Shown: piece after piece, positions 36,863 to 45,817 of the stretch | Position numbering within the stretch: position 1 is the stretch's first letter | How the letters are laid out: each line of letters starts with the position of its first letter | Source of the DNA: Citrobacter sp. Cu233 | Lineage (GTDB): Bacteria > Pseudomonadota > Gammaproteobacteria > Enterobacterales > Enterobacteriaceae | Assembly (NCBI RefSeq): GCF_030332225.1 | Contig: NZ_JAOWIF010000042.1 | Span: 30,176 to 94,175, forward strand | Length of the DNA: 64,000 nucleotides | Reading direction: 5' to 3' | Notes under the pieces: generated by a model | What the model saw: only the letters and a program-made list of their open reading frames with translations | Databases searched by the model: none | What the model was told of the DNA's origin: nothing | Translations under genes and position numbers: made by a program

Positions 36863-38434
36863 ATGTTCAAACGAATCAAAGTGATAACCTTACTTATCAC
36901 CGTGTTACTCGCCCTGGGCGCGATGCAGCTCATTTCCGCAGGCGTTTTTATTGGCGCGCTTAAAAACGATAAGGAAAATTTTAACGTTTCTCAACTTTCC
37001 AGCCAGAACGTGGCGGAGTTTACCGATGCATGGATTAGCCTGAACCAGGCTCGCGTCACGCTCAACCGGGGCATGTTACGTTTGCAGGGCACGATGGCAA
37101 GCGAGGTTAACGGGGGCCAGTTAAAAGAACTGGTGATCACGGCGAACCGCCTGCTGGCAGACGCAAAAGAGCATTACGATAAATACTACGCGCTGCCGGA
37201 AACGCCGGGTCTGGATGAAAGTCTGGCAGACCGACTGGAAGAACAGTACGGCATTTATTCGACAACCCTTGCCAAAATGAATGCGCTGCTGGCTGAAGGC
37301 AAGCTGGAAGACATGTTCAAACAGAATGCCGAGCAAAAGCAGACGGCCATGCAAGAGGTTTATCAGGAGTGGCGTGCCGCGCAAGCCGCGCTGGCGAATG
37401 AGGGAGTACGGGATAACGAAAATGATTACCAGAAAATTATCTGGTTGTTATCCGCCGTACTGTTGATTGTGTTAACCGTCATTATCGTCAGTTGGATTGC
37501 CATGCAGCGTGTCCTGCTGAAACCACTCCACGAGGTGATGGGGCATATTCGCCATATCGCTTCAGGTGATCTGACCCACAATATTACCGCCGATGGCAGT
37601 AACGAAATGGCGCTACTGGCCCAGAACGTCCGTGATATGCAGCAGGCGCTGGCGAACACGGTTAGCGTGGTACGTGACGGTGCGGATACTATCTATACTG
37701 GTGCGGGTGAAATTGCCGCAGGCAGTAACGATCTCTCTTCTCGTACCGAACAGCAGGCTGCCTCTCTGGAAGAAACTGCTGCCAGTATGGAACAGCTCAC
37801 GGCCACCGTAAAACAGAATGCGGACAATGCGCGACAGGCGACCAGCCTGGCAAAAAATGCCTCGCAGACGGCGCAGAAAGGCGGAGCAGTGGTCGACGGT
37901 GTGGTGCGTACGATGGATGAAATCGCCACCAGTTCCAGCAAAATTGCGCAAATTACCACGGTTATTGACGGTATTGCTTTCCAGACGAATATTCTGGCAT
38001 TGAATGCGGCGGTAGAAGCGGCGCGTGCGGGTGAACAGGGGCGCGGTTTTGCCGTGGTGGCAGGTGAAGTGCGCACGCTGGCGCAGCGTAGCGCTCAGGC
38101 GGCGAAAGAGATTAAGGCACTGATTGATGACTCAGGGAATCGGGTCAATGCCGGTACGGCACTGGTGCATGAAGCGGGTGAGACGATGGCGGAAATTGTC
38201 AGTGCCGTCACCCAGGTTACCGATATTATGGGCGAAATTGCGTCGGCGTCCGATGAGCAGAGTCGGGGTATCGATCAAGTCGGGCAGGCCGTTGCCGAAA
38301 TGGATCGTGTGACACAGCAAAACGCCTCGCTGGTGGAAGAGTCTGCCTCTGCAGCTGCCGCGCTCGAAGAGCAGGCCGCACGCCTGAATCAGACTGTGGC
38401 GGTGTTTAAAGTGTCGCGCCGGAAGGCGGCGTAA
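36863..38434 (+). CDS. Methyl-accepting chemotaxis protein, Tsr/Tar-like
   Basis: A 523-residue chemoreceptor. TM1 is at about 7-31, a periplasmic four-helix TarH-type sensor domain at about 32-190 ([12 protein letters not shown] and [17 protein letters not shown] resemble Tsr), TM2 at about 191-213, HAMP to about 265, then the methylation helices and the signalling hairpin [20 protein letters not shown]. The end (VSRRKAA) lacks the NWETF tether for CheR/CheB, so it is a low-abundance-type receptor relying on others for methylation. The ligand is unknown. It lies between ytfE and ytfF, where K-12 has nothing, behind a FliA promoter. Confidence 0.92.
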   Translation: MFKRIKVITLLITVLLALGAMQLISAGVFIGALKNDKENFNVSQLSSQNVAEFTDAWISLNQARVTLNRGMLRLQGTMASEVNGGQLKELVITANRLLADAKEHYDKYYALPETPGLDESLADRLEEQYGIYSTTLAKMNALLAEGKLEDMFKQNAEQKQTAMQEVYQEWRAAQAALANEGVRDNENDYQKIIWLLSAVLLIVLTVIIVSWIAMQRVLLKPLHEVMGHIRHIASGDLTHNITADGSNEMALLAQNVRDMQQALANTVSVVRDGADTIYTGAGEIAAGSNDLSSRTEQQAASLEETAASMEQLTATVKQNADNARQATSLAKNASQTAQKGGAVVDGVVRTMDEIATSSSKIAQITTVIDGIAFQTNILALNAAVEAARAGEQGRGFAVVAGEVRTLAQRSAQAAKEIKALIDDSGNRVNAGTALVHEAGETMAEIVSAVTQVTDIMGEIASASDEQSRGIDQVGQAVAEMDRVTQQNASLVEESASAAAALEEQAARLNQTVAVFKVSRRKAA

Positions 38435-38483
38435 ACGCCTTATCCGGCCTACAAGGCAGGCCGGGTTAGCGTAGCGCCACCGG
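38434..38483. repeat. REP element after the chemoreceptor gene
   Basis: AACGCCTTATCCGGCCTACAA continues into AGGCAGGCCGGGTTAGCG; CCGGCCT (38444-38450) pairs with AGGCCGG (38458-38464). It has the typical REP sequence and lies between two converging genes. Confidence 0.85.
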
Positions 38484-38487
38484 CACA

Positions 38488-39453
38488 TCATGATGGTGAA
38501 ACCACGACGACGCTCGGTTTTTCCGGTTTGGCTCTGACCGCGACCACCACACCGACAACTAACAGTGCGATGCCGCTCAGGGTCAGCAACGGCGGCATCT
38601 CCTGACGCAGAATAAAGGTGTACAACAGGCCTGCCAGTGTTTCAAAGACAATCAGCGGTCCGAGGATCACCGTCGGCAACTTCTGACTGGCGACGTTCCA
38701 GCACAGTGCACCGACCCACGAGCACAATACGGCAATGGCGATCATCAGGCCGATAAACACGTCCGGTCGTGGGCCAAAGGGCAGCGAGAATTCTGGTGTT
38801 TGTCCACGCAGCCACAGACAGGCCGCGATGTACCCCAGCAGCGAAACCGGAAGCGTCACCAGTGCCTGAGCCGTCGCCCACATCATTGGGTGCTTATCCG
38901 GGTTTTCCCGCAGCCAGCGGGCATTGCGTAGCGCATACCAGGCCCAGCACACCACGGAAATCAGCGCCAGAGTGATGCCTGAACCATATCGCCAGCCGCT
39001 AAAATCAGGCAACCCCTGACTCAGCTCAGAGATATTCACACACAGCAGGCCCATGCCGATCAGTACCAGCGCGGGAGCCAGGCGCCACCACGATAATTTG
39101 CCGTCACGTTGGCTATAAAGCAGGTTCGCGAAGACCGGGATCACGACCGGTAATGTGCCGATGATCATGGTTGAAACGGGGGCGCCGGTGCGCTGAATGG
39201 CGCTGGCCAAACAAACATAATAAATCAGGTTGCCCATCATGGTTAACGCCAGAGCGGTTACCCAGTCTTTACACGTCAACTGACGCAGGCGTCCGCGACC
39301 CAGCCAGGCCAACGGTAGTGCGATCAGCCCCAGCGCCAGATAACGCCCCATCGACTGTAATACCGCCGGATATTCCGGTACGATCAACGGTCCGACAAAA
39401 ATTAATCCCCACATCAGCCCGGCCAGCAGGGCATACAACACACCGCTAATCAT
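38488..39453 (-). CDS. ytfF: EamA-family inner-membrane transporter YtfF
   Basis: The 321-residue protein matches E. coli YtfF, a DMT-superfamily member with about ten membrane helices and two EamA repeats (GVLYALLAGLMWGLIFVGPLIVPEYPAVLQSMGRYLALG at the start). It is listed as a cysteine/O-acetylserine-type exporter relative, but its substrate is not established. ATG 39453 (MISGVLY) is the E. coli start; two in-frame ATG codons 15-18 bases earlier are possible. An AraC-type regulator gene lies 76 bases upstream on the same strand and is not part of the K-12 locus. Confidence 0.88.
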   Translation of the reverse strand: MISGVLYALLAGLMWGLIFVGPLIVPEYPAVLQSMGRYLALGLIALPLAWLGRGRLRQLTCKDWVTALALTMMGNLIYYVCLASAIQRTGAPVSTMIIGTLPVVIPVFANLLYSQRDGKLSWWRLAPALVLIGMGLLCVNISELSQGLPDFSGWRYGSGITLALISVVCWAWYALRNARWLRENPDKHPMMWATAQALVTLPVSLLGYIAACLWLRGQTPEFSLPFGPRPDVFIGLMIAIAVLCSWVGALCWNVASQKLPTVILGPLIVFETLAGLLYTFILRQEMPPLLTLSGIALLVVGVVVAVRAKPEKPSVVVVSPS

Positions 39454-39529
39454 TGTTGACATCCACATCATTAAACATAGCGCTGAGTGTAGGCAGGGAA
39501 AACATCACTGTATTGTATGAGATTGCGCA

Positions 39530-40354
39530 TTAGCGCGAATAAACCTGCTTCTGATAGCGTACCGGCGTAATGCCATAGCGATGGGTAAAGGCGCGGGTGA
39601 GGTGTGACTGGTCGGTCAGTCCGGTGGCGGCAGCCACATCTGCAGCAGGCATGCCGTAGGTAAGAAAACCTTTGGCCCGCCACAGGCGGACAGCCATCAG
39701 CATCTGATGCGGTGTGACGTGAAAATGAGACTTGAACTGGCGCTGGAAATGCCAGGGACTGAGTGATGCCACGCGAGCCAGTTCGTCGAGTGTCACAGGG
39801 TGCATATAGTTATCGTGCAGATATTCACGCACGCGTTCGAAACGATGTCCCCCCTCCGGTAATACCGGAGTATGGCGAGCCAGCGGCTGGAATGTATCGA
39901 TCAGATCGAGCAGCAATCCTTTTTGCGCCAGCGGATCTTCGGTGTTCCACAGACCGTGGATCAATGAACAGATCTGACGCGAACGCAGCGGATCGTGACG
40001 GGTAACGTCATGGAACCACCAGTGACGAACCCCGGTGATCTCTTCCAGAAGATCGGGCTCAAGGTAGATCATCCGGTAGCGCCAGCCGTCGGCGGTTTCG
40101 GCTTCACCGGTGTGCAGTTCATCGGGGTTCATGGTGACAACGGAGTGGGCAGGCGCTACGTATTGCGTGCCACGATAGCGAAAACGCTCGGCACCGGCTT
40201 CAATCGCGCCAATGCCGAAAGCTTCATGGGTGTGAGGCTCAAACGCATAACGGGAGATGTGCGCATGATACAGTTCAACGCCTGGCACCTGCGCCAGATG
40301 GCGAAAGCGGGCACTGTCTTTCTCATCAAAAAACTGCTCAGGTACACCTTGCAC
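39530..40354 (-). CDS. AraC-family transcriptional regulator
   Basis: A 274-residue regulator with an N-terminal cupin-type AraC ligand-binding domain (about 20-150, HAHISRYAFEPHTHEAFGIGAIEAG and a MNPDELHTGEA motif) and a C-terminal double helix-turn-helix (about 175-270, LDELARVASLSPWHFQRQFKSHFHVTPHQMLMAVRLWRAK). The start is taken as GTG 40354 with GGAG seven bases upstream; an in-frame GTG at 40369 lacks a ribosome site. Regulators of this domain type often sit next to a small-molecule exporter, and ytfF follows on the same strand, so it may control ytfF. Confidence 0.82.
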   Translation of the reverse strand: MQGVPEQFFDEKDSARFRHLAQVPGVELYHAHISRYAFEPHTHEAFGIGAIEAGAERFRYRGTQYVAPAHSVVTMNPDELHTGEAETADGWRYRMIYLEPDLLEEITGVRHWWFHDVTRHDPLRSRQICSLIHGLWNTEDPLAQKGLLLDLIDTFQPLARHTPVLPEGGHRFERVREYLHDNYMHPVTLDELARVASLSPWHFQRQFKSHFHVTPHQMLMAVRLWRAKGFLTYGMPAADVAAATGLTDQSHLTRAFTHRYGITPVRYQKQVYSR

Positions 40355-40435
40355 GTTATCTCTCCCCACGCATCATCTTGTCATTATCAGAGAGGATGCG
40401 TGAGGATGCCACCACAATTAACCGATTTTTAACAC

Positions 40436-41284
40436 TTACACGATACCTTTGACGCTGTCCGCCAACGATGTGGTTGGTCGACCAATCAGTTTGCTCAGCG
40501 TATGGCTGTCGTCAAAGAGTCCGCCTTTGGAGGCGCCGACGTCAGAGTCGGCCAGCATGTCCGCCAGTCCGGCAGGCAGACCAAAACCTTTTAGCGCGGC
40601 GGCAAAATCGGCTTCACTCAGGTTCTGATACACCACCTTTTTACCACTCTGTTTGGCCAGTTCAGCGGCCAGTTGGCTCAGCGTCCAGCCCTCATCGCCT
40701 GCCAGCTCGTAGATTTTACCGGCGTGACCATCTTCGCTGATAACGCGCGCGGCGGCAGCAGCATAGTCGGCGCGGGTCGCCGAGGCGATTTTGCCTTCTC
40801 CTGCTGCCCCAATAAACACGCCATGCTCCAGTGCGGCTGGCGCACTCGCCAGATAGTTTTCGGTGTACCAGCCGTTACGTAACAACGCGTAGGCAATGCC
40901 GGAGTCTGCCAGCATCTTCTCGGTTGCCACATGCTCATCAGCCAGCCCCAGCGGGGAGGTATTGGCGTGAAGCAGGCTGGTATAGGCGATAAATTTCACG
41001 TGGGCAGCTTTCGCTGCGTTAATCACGTTGCGATGCTGCGGAGTACGTTGCCCGACTTCGCTCGACGAGATCAGCAGCAGCTTGTCGATACCCTGCAAAG
41101 CGGTCGTAAAGGCGGCTTCGTCGGTGTAATCCGCCTGACGGACTGTAATACCCTGCTGGCTGAGCGCAGTCGCTTTGGCTGGGTTACGTACAATCGCCAC
41201 TATCTGGCTGGCAGGTACGGTTTTCAACAGGCTTTCAATAACGTGTTGGCCCAGTTGGCCAGTGGCGCCGGTAATCGCAATCAT
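40436..41284 (-). CDS. qorB: NAD(P)H:quinone oxidoreductase 2 (QorB/YtfG)
   Basis: An atypical short-chain dehydrogenase of the NmrA group that reduces quinones with NADPH. The N-terminal nucleotide-binding loop GATGQLGQHVIESL (residues 5-18) and NRNP-type IVRNPAK are clear. The C terminus ends IVADSVKGIV-like and is four residues shorter than the 286 of E. coli. It diverges from the HxlR regulator ytfH, and the 83-base space between them carries a palindrome. Confidence 0.92.
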   Translation of the reverse strand: MIAITGATGQLGQHVIESLLKTVPASQIVAIVRNPAKATALSQQGITVRQADYTDEAAFTTALQGIDKLLLISSSEVGQRTPQHRNVINAAKAAHVKFIAYTSLLHANTSPLGLADEHVATEKMLADSGIAYALLRNGWYTENYLASAPAALEHGVFIGAAGEGKIASATRADYAAAAARVISEDGHAGKIYELAGDEGWTLSQLAAELAKQSGKKVVYQNLSEADFAAALKGFGLPAGLADMLADSDVGASKGGLFDDSHTLSKLIGRPTTSLADSVKGIV

Positions 41285-41332
41285 GGGGAACTCCTTGGTA
41301 TTTGTCTTGTGTTTAGTAAAACTAGCACCTAA

Positions 41333-41349
41333 ACTTACTTTTAGTAAGT
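41333..41349. promoter_or_regulatory. Candidate operator for the HxlR regulator (qorB-qorR)
   Basis: ACTTAC - TTTTA - GTAAGT is a perfect 6-5-6 palindrome between the divergent genes. Related half-sites TAGTAAAACTA and GTAAGT occur on each side. HxlR/QorR proteins bind such repeats and the regulator probably controls both genes. Confidence 0.65.
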
Positions 41350-41367
41350 ACGTACAAAAAGGTAAGT

Positions 41368-41754
41368 ATGAAGATGATCACGCAGACCCTTTCTCAACAA
41401 TTGCGCGACGGCAATTTGTTTGCCGAGCAGTGTCCCTCCCGCGAGGTGTTAAAACACGTCACCAGTCGCTGGGGCGTATTGATTCTGGTGGCGCTACGTG
41501 ACGGTACGCACCGGTTCAGCGATTTACGTCGCAAAATGGGCGGCGTCAGCGAAAAGATGCTGGCGCAGTCACTGCAGGCGCTGGAGCAGGATGGGTTTAT
41601 CAACCGGGTGTCGTATCCGGTTGTACCGCCGCATGTGGAGTATAGTCTGACCCCGTTGGGCGAGCAGGTGAGCGATAAAGTTGCTGCGCTGGCAGACTGG
41701 ATTGAAATGAATTTGCCGCAGGTGCTGGCGCAACGGGACGAACGGGCGGCGTAA
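41368..41754 (+). CDS. qorR: HxlR-family redox-sensing regulator QorR (YtfH)
   Basis: A 128-residue winged-helix protein (HxlR domain about 20-110: CPSREVLKHVTSRWGVLILVALRDGTHRFSDLRRKMGGVSEKMLAQSLQ). C20 in EQCPS is the conserved N-terminal cysteine used for oxidation sensing in this family. It is two residues longer than E. coli YtfH, all in the variable N terminus. It diverges from qorB, which it presumably represses. Confidence 0.9.
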   Translation: MKMITQTLSQQLRDGNLFAEQCPSREVLKHVTSRWGVLILVALRDGTHRFSDLRRKMGGVSEKMLAQSLQALEQDGFINRVSYPVVPPHVEYSLTPLGEQVSDKVAALADWIEMNLPQVLAQRDERAA

Positions 41755-41760
41755 AGTATT

Positions 41761-41792
41761 GCCGGATGGCGCTGTGGACTGCGTCATCCGGC
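41761..41792. repeat. REP palindrome between qorR and cpdB
   Basis: GCCGGATGGCGC and GCGTCATCCGGC flank an 8-base loop, the standard REP palindrome. It lies between converging genes. Confidence 0.88.
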
Positions 41793-41799
41793 ATTAACG

Positions 41800-43743
41800 T
41801 TACTTACTCAAATCCAACTGATAAATCGCAAAGCCGACATCGTCGGTGGCGACTTTCTTCAGCGGATACTGTCCTTTGTCTTTGATAAACGCCGCGGCCT
41901 TATCGGACGGTGACGTTTCAAATCGAATATCCAGTTTCTTATCGCTGTGAATCGGTGCCAGACGCCAGTTGTTATCAGCCGCCGGGTGAATTTCACCGGC
42001 GCTTTTCGTTTGAGCGCTTATCCATGCAGCCAGCACCGCGCGGTTTTCATCCGGCGACGCAAAGGCGATATGGCTGTCGCCGGTACCGGCGAACTTGCCG
42101 CCATAGGCGCGATAGTTATTGGTTGCGACCAGGAAAGTGGCATTCGGGTCGATCGGTTTTCCGTTAAAGGTCAGGTTTTTAATACGTTCCGCTTGCGGGT
42201 TTATGGTCTGGCACTCGCCGTCGTAACGGGCCGGCTGTGAAACATCAATCTGGTAATCCACGCCGTCAATGACGTCAAAGTTATAGGTACGGAACCTATC
42301 CCAGTTAATCAACGACTGCGGCTTGCTGCTGTGAATATCTATCTGATTAAACTGGCCGGCGGAACATTCCAGCCACTCTTTAACCTCTTTACCGCTGGCT
42401 TTTACCACCACCAGGGTGTTGGGATAGAGATACAAATCAGCGGCATTACGGAAGGTCAGCTGGCCTTTTTCGACTTCCACAAAACTTGCCGGATCGTTCT
42501 TACGCCCGCCGACCTTAAATGGCGCGGCGGCGGAGAGCACCGGCAGTTTTGCCAGGTCCGGGTCCCCCTGGATAAAGTGCTCCACATACGCTTTCTGCGC
42601 GTTGTTCACGACCTGCACGGTGGGATCGTCCTGCACCAGTGCCAGATAGCTGTACATGTTGTCGGCGGATTTGCCGATGGGTTTGCTGACGAACTCGCGC
42701 GTGGCGTCGTGATCGCCCTTCAGGATCTTAACGATTTTCGTGTCTTCAGCGGCCAGGGATTTTTTCGCTGCGGCGTCGTAAATCGGGCGTGCCTCGGCTT
42801 TCGCCTGGGTGACCTGCCATTTCCCGCTGTCGTTATTCAGCACCAGGTCGACCACGCCCAGATGATCGCCCCACATGCCCGGCATGACTGCAGGTATGCC
42901 ATTGAGCGTACCTTTCGTGATATCTGCCCCTTTGATGTTGGCAAAATCTTTCCCCGGGAAGACGGCATGAGCATGGCCAAACATAATGGCGTCCACGCCC
43001 GGGACTTCGCTGAGGTAATAAACGGAGTTTTCCGCCATGGTCTGATACGGGTCGGCAGAAAGGCCGGAGTGAGCAATCACTACTACTATATCCGCGCCTT
43101 TTTCCCGCATCTCCGGAATATATTTACGTGCGGTTTCGGTGATGTCGTTCACGGTCACTTTACCGCTGAGGTTGGCTTTATCCCAGGTCATGATTTGCGG
43201 CGGCACAAAGCCGATGTAGCCAATTTTCAGCGTTTGCTTGTTACCCTCTTTATCGACAACCTCGGTGTCTTTAATCAGATAAGGGGTAAACAGCGGCTTT
43301 TGGGTCTTAACGTCGATGATATTGGCGTTTACGTAGGGGAATTTCGCGCCAGCGAGTGCCTTATGCAGATAGTCGAGGCCGTAGTTAAATTCATGATTAC
43401 CAAGGTTGCCAACTGCGTAGTCCAGCGTGTTGAGCGCTTTATATACCGGATGTGTTTCACCCGCTTTAAGCCCTTTGGCCGCCATGTAATCCCCAAGCGG
43501 GCTGCCCTGAATCAGATCGCCGTTATCGACCAGCACGCTGTTTTTGACTTCGTTGCGTGCTGCATTAATCAGACTTGCCGTCCTCACCAGGCCGAATTTT
43601 TCAGTCGCCGTATCTTTGTAATAATCGAAATCCATCATATTGCTATGCAAATCAGTGGTTTCCATTATGCGCAGATCGACGGTCGCGGCATTCACGCTGG
43701 CTGCAATCAGCGTGGCGAGAAGCGTTGCACTAAACTTAATCAT
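41800..43743 (-). CDS. cpdB: 2',3'-cyclic-nucleotide 2'-phosphodiesterase / 3'-nucleotidase CpdB
   Basis: CpdB is a periplasmic enzyme that opens 2',3'-cyclic nucleotides and removes 3'-phosphates, scavenging nucleosides from degraded RNA. A signal peptide ([19 protein letters not shown]) precedes the metallophosphoesterase domain with [25 protein letters not shown] and GHAHAVFPG metal motifs, followed by the 5'-nucleotidase C-terminal domain (from about 370). The length of 647 equals E. coli. ATG 43743 has AGGA eight bases upstream; the ATG three codons earlier abuts that site. Confidence 0.96.
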   Translation of the reverse strand: MIKFSATLLATLIAASVNAATVDLRIMETTDLHSNMMDFDYYKDTATEKFGLVRTASLINAARNEVKNSVLVDNGDLIQGSPLGDYMAAKGLKAGETHPVYKALNTLDYAVGNLGNHEFNYGLDYLHKALAGAKFPYVNANIIDVKTQKPLFTPYLIKDTEVVDKEGNKQTLKIGYIGFVPPQIMTWDKANLSGKVTVNDITETARKYIPEMREKGADIVVVIAHSGLSADPYQTMAENSVYYLSEVPGVDAIMFGHAHAVFPGKDFANIKGADITKGTLNGIPAVMPGMWGDHLGVVDLVLNNDSGKWQVTQAKAEARPIYDAAAKKSLAAEDTKIVKILKGDHDATREFVSKPIGKSADNMYSYLALVQDDPTVQVVNNAQKAYVEHFIQGDPDLAKLPVLSAAAPFKVGGRKNDPASFVEVEKGQLTFRNAADLYLYPNTLVVVKASGKEVKEWLECSAGQFNQIDIHSSKPQSLINWDRFRTYNFDVIDGVDYQIDVSQPARYDGECQTINPQAERIKNLTFNGKPIDPNATFLVATNNYRAYGGKFAGTGDSHIAFASPDENRAVLAAWISAQTKSAGEIHPAADNNWRLAPIHSDKKLDIRFETSPSDKAAAFIKDKGQYPLKKVATDDVGFAIYQLDLSK

Positions 43744-43931
43744 CAGGGGCATCCTTTTAAGATCTAAGCCACAAAAGAAAATGTATATAAATCTTCTTGC
43801 TTACAGAACTGTGAATCATGACATGAATATAGCGTTTAAAACCGCAGACGCTATCACAGTTGGCGGATCCCTTGACGATCGGGTATAAGTAAAACAACGA
43901 GTTAACACCACTGACAGAAACGAGGTGGAGA

Positions 43932-44672
43932 ATGCTAGAACATGTATGCCAGCTTGCACGGAATGCGGGCGATGCCATTATGCAGGTCTACGATGGACTC
44001 AAACCGATGGAGATTACCAGCAAGCAGGATGATTCTCCGGTCACTGCGGCGGATATTGCCGCGCACGCGGTGATCCTCGAAGGATTACTGGCACTCACGC
44101 CGGATATTCCGGTTCTGTCTGAAGAGGCACCTCCGGGTTGGGATGTTCGTCAACACTGGCAGCGCTACTGGTTGGTCGATCCGCTGGATGGGACCAAAGA
44201 GTTCATTAAGCGTAACGGTGAATTTACCGTTAACATTGCGCTTATCGAGAAGGGAAAGCCGGTGCTGGGCGTGGTGTATGCCCCAGTGATGAAAGTGATG
44301 TACAGTGCGGAACATGGCAAAGCGTGGAAAGAAGAGTGCGGTGTTCGCAAGCAAATCCAGGTTCGTGATGCTCGTCCACCGCTGGTGGTGATTAGCCGTT
44401 CACACGCGGACAATGAGCTAAAAGAGTATCTGCAACAGTTGGGCGAACATCAGACCACGTCGATTGGCTCGTCGCTGAAGTTTTGTCTGGTTGCCGAAGG
44501 GCAGGCGCAACTGTATCCGCGTTTTGGACCCACCAACGTGTGGGACACCGCAGCAGGCCACGCGGTTGCCGCCGCTGCCGGGGCTCACGTTCACGACTGG
44601 CAGGGAAAACCTCTGGATTACACCCCGCGTGAATCGTTCCTTAACCCCGGCTTCCGCGTCTCTATTTACTGA
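43932..44672 (+). CDS. cysQ: 3'(2'),5'-bisphosphate nucleotidase CysQ
   Basis: CysQ hydrolyses 3'-phosphoadenosine 5'-phosphate (PAP) to AMP, removing the by-product of sulfate assimilation. It belongs to the inositol-monophosphatase superfamily. Metal ligands are visible in LSEE (64-65) and DPLDGTKEF (D83, D86), with WDTAAGHA near the C terminus. The length of 246 equals E. coli. It diverges from cpdB and overlaps the end of ytfJ by 11 bases. Confidence 0.96.
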   Translation: MLEHVCQLARNAGDAIMQVYDGLKPMEITSKQDDSPVTAADIAAHAVILEGLLALTPDIPVLSEEAPPGWDVRQHWQRYWLVDPLDGTKEFIKRNGEFTVNIALIEKGKPVLGVVYAPVMKVMYSAEHGKAWKEECGVRKQIQVRDARPPLVVISRSHADNELKEYLQQLGEHQTTSIGSSLKFCLVAEGQAQLYPRFGPTNVWDTAAGHAVAAAAGAHVHDWQGKPLDYTPRESFLNPGFRVSIY

Positions 44673-45219
44673 GCAATGTGTGCAGCAGGGCGATAACCTG
44701 CTGCACCTCTTCCTGCGTTAACGCCCCGTCTTTGGCCCACTGAACGCGTCCGTCCTTGTCGAGTACAGCGATGGCTGAACTCTCTTCATCCAGTTGCCAG
44801 GTTTTGCGCGCGATGCCGTCACTGTCGACAATAAATTGTGACCACGGGTAGAGTTTCTTATTGCTCTCTAAACTGCTGCGCACAAACATGCCGGTGCCAG
44901 GAATGGCATCATCCGTGTTGACGATGGTGGTGGTCTGGTATTTATCATGCGGCAGATTTGCCGCTTTGATGGCTTCAATCAGTGTCGCATTTTTCTCTTT
45001 GGCGGAGGTACGTCCGGCGATGTGTTGCACAATGCGGACTTTCCCTGGCAGTTGCGCGCTATTCCAGTTTTTGTAGCTAAACTTATCATTATCGAGAATC
45101 AGTTCGCCGCGATCGGCAATACCCACCGGCGGCACGCGCTGGTTGGTTTCAAACTTATGCGCAGAGGCCATCATCGGCAGCAACAGGCACGACAGCGCCA
45201 GCAGTTTTTGTAAGGTCAT
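44662..45219 (-). CDS. ytfJ: Periplasmic thioredoxin-fold protein YtfJ
   Basis: The 185-residue protein has a signal peptide (cleaved near ASA-HK, residue 21) and a YtfJ-family domain with a thioredoxin-like fold but no CxxC. It matches E. coli YtfJ (184 residues). Its function is not established. It ends inside the cysQ 3' end on the opposite strand (11-base overlap). Confidence 0.9.
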   Translation of the reverse strand: MTLQKLLALSCLLLPMMASAHKFETNQRVPPVGIADRGELILDNDKFSYKNWNSAQLPGKVRIVQHIAGRTSAKEKNATLIEAIKAANLPHDKYQTTTIVNTDDAIPGTGMFVRSSLESNKKLYPWSQFIVDSDGIARKTWQLDEESSAIAVLDKDGRVQWAKDGALTQEEVQQVIALLHTLLSK

Positions 45220-45545
45220 GGGTTTTCCTTCTTTCTTTATTTTGCAGGTGATCCGACCACTTGGGTCTGGAATTTAATCATATGTGCGAATGATGCTTTT
45301 TCCCGCAAGCGCGATGCCAGTTTGCGGACGGGCGCACAAATCCTGCGAAAAATGAAGGCTTATACTGAAGACAGCGAAGCGTTGAAAAGATAATTCTGAA
45401 TAATTGTAACCTGAAGGTAAATAAACTTATACGCGCTGGAAACAACGTAGAGATAGTCTATAGTCATAAGGCATTAAAATTTGCGCCTGAGGATTGTCGG
45501 ACCGATTGTGGTACCGCAAAGGCGTAACGCTCAGCAGGAGATACA
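45220..45545 (+). promoter_or_regulatory. ytfJ-ytfK divergent spacer
   Basis: This 326-base spacer has no gene or clear repeat. Near ytfK a candidate sigma-70 promoter reads CTGGAA (45436-45441), 17 bases, TATAGT (45459-45464). In E. coli ytfK answers PhoB and cAMP-CRP, but I could not identify a convincing Pho box here. Confidence 0.35.
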
Positions 45546-45752
45546 ATGAAAATTTTCCAACGATACAACCCGCTGCAGGTGGCGAAGTACGTGAAGATCC
45601 TGTTTCGTGGACGGTTATATATCAAGGATGTAGGCGCTTTTGAGTTTGATAAGGGTAAGATTCTTATCCCAAAAGTGAAGGACAAACTGCATTTTTCTGT
45701 TATGTCCGAAGTTAACCGTCAGGTTTTGCGTCTGCAGACAGAGATGGCTTAA
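45546..45752 (+). CDS. ytfK: SpoT-activating stress protein YtfK
   Basis: This 68-residue protein matches E. coli YtfK, which binds SpoT and shifts it toward (p)ppGpp synthesis during phosphate or fatty-acid starvation. It is rich in basic residues ([26 protein letters not shown]). The start has AGGAG upstream. Confidence 0.93.
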   Translation: MKIFQRYNPLQVAKYVKILFRGRLYIKDVGAFEFDKGKILIPKVKDKLHFSVMSEVNRQVLRLQTEMA

Positions 45753-45773
45753 CCAAAGTGCTATGCAGTAGTT

Positions 45774-45799
45774 AAAAAAACGGCTCCTGATGGGAGCCG
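45774..45799 (-). terminator. Terminator after ytfL, shared with ytfK
   Basis: CGGCTCC (45781-45787) pairs with GGAGCCG (45793-45799). The A run at 45774-45780 gives seven T on the minus strand, so it is best read as the end of ytfL; the plus side has a weak T tail for ytfK. Confidence 0.85.
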
Positions 45800-45817
45800 T
45801 TGATGTTTCTGGCGGGA

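Noticed and set aside
42331-43767. A 478-codon open frame antisense to cpdB
   Set aside because: It lies wholly opposite a conserved 647-residue enzyme, encodes a His/Gly/Val-rich sequence without recognisable domains, and is explained by codon bias of the true gene.
45360-45480. Pho box upstream of ytfK
   Set aside because: TTGTAAC and nearby segments do not give two properly spaced PhoB half-sites by eye, so I did not call one.
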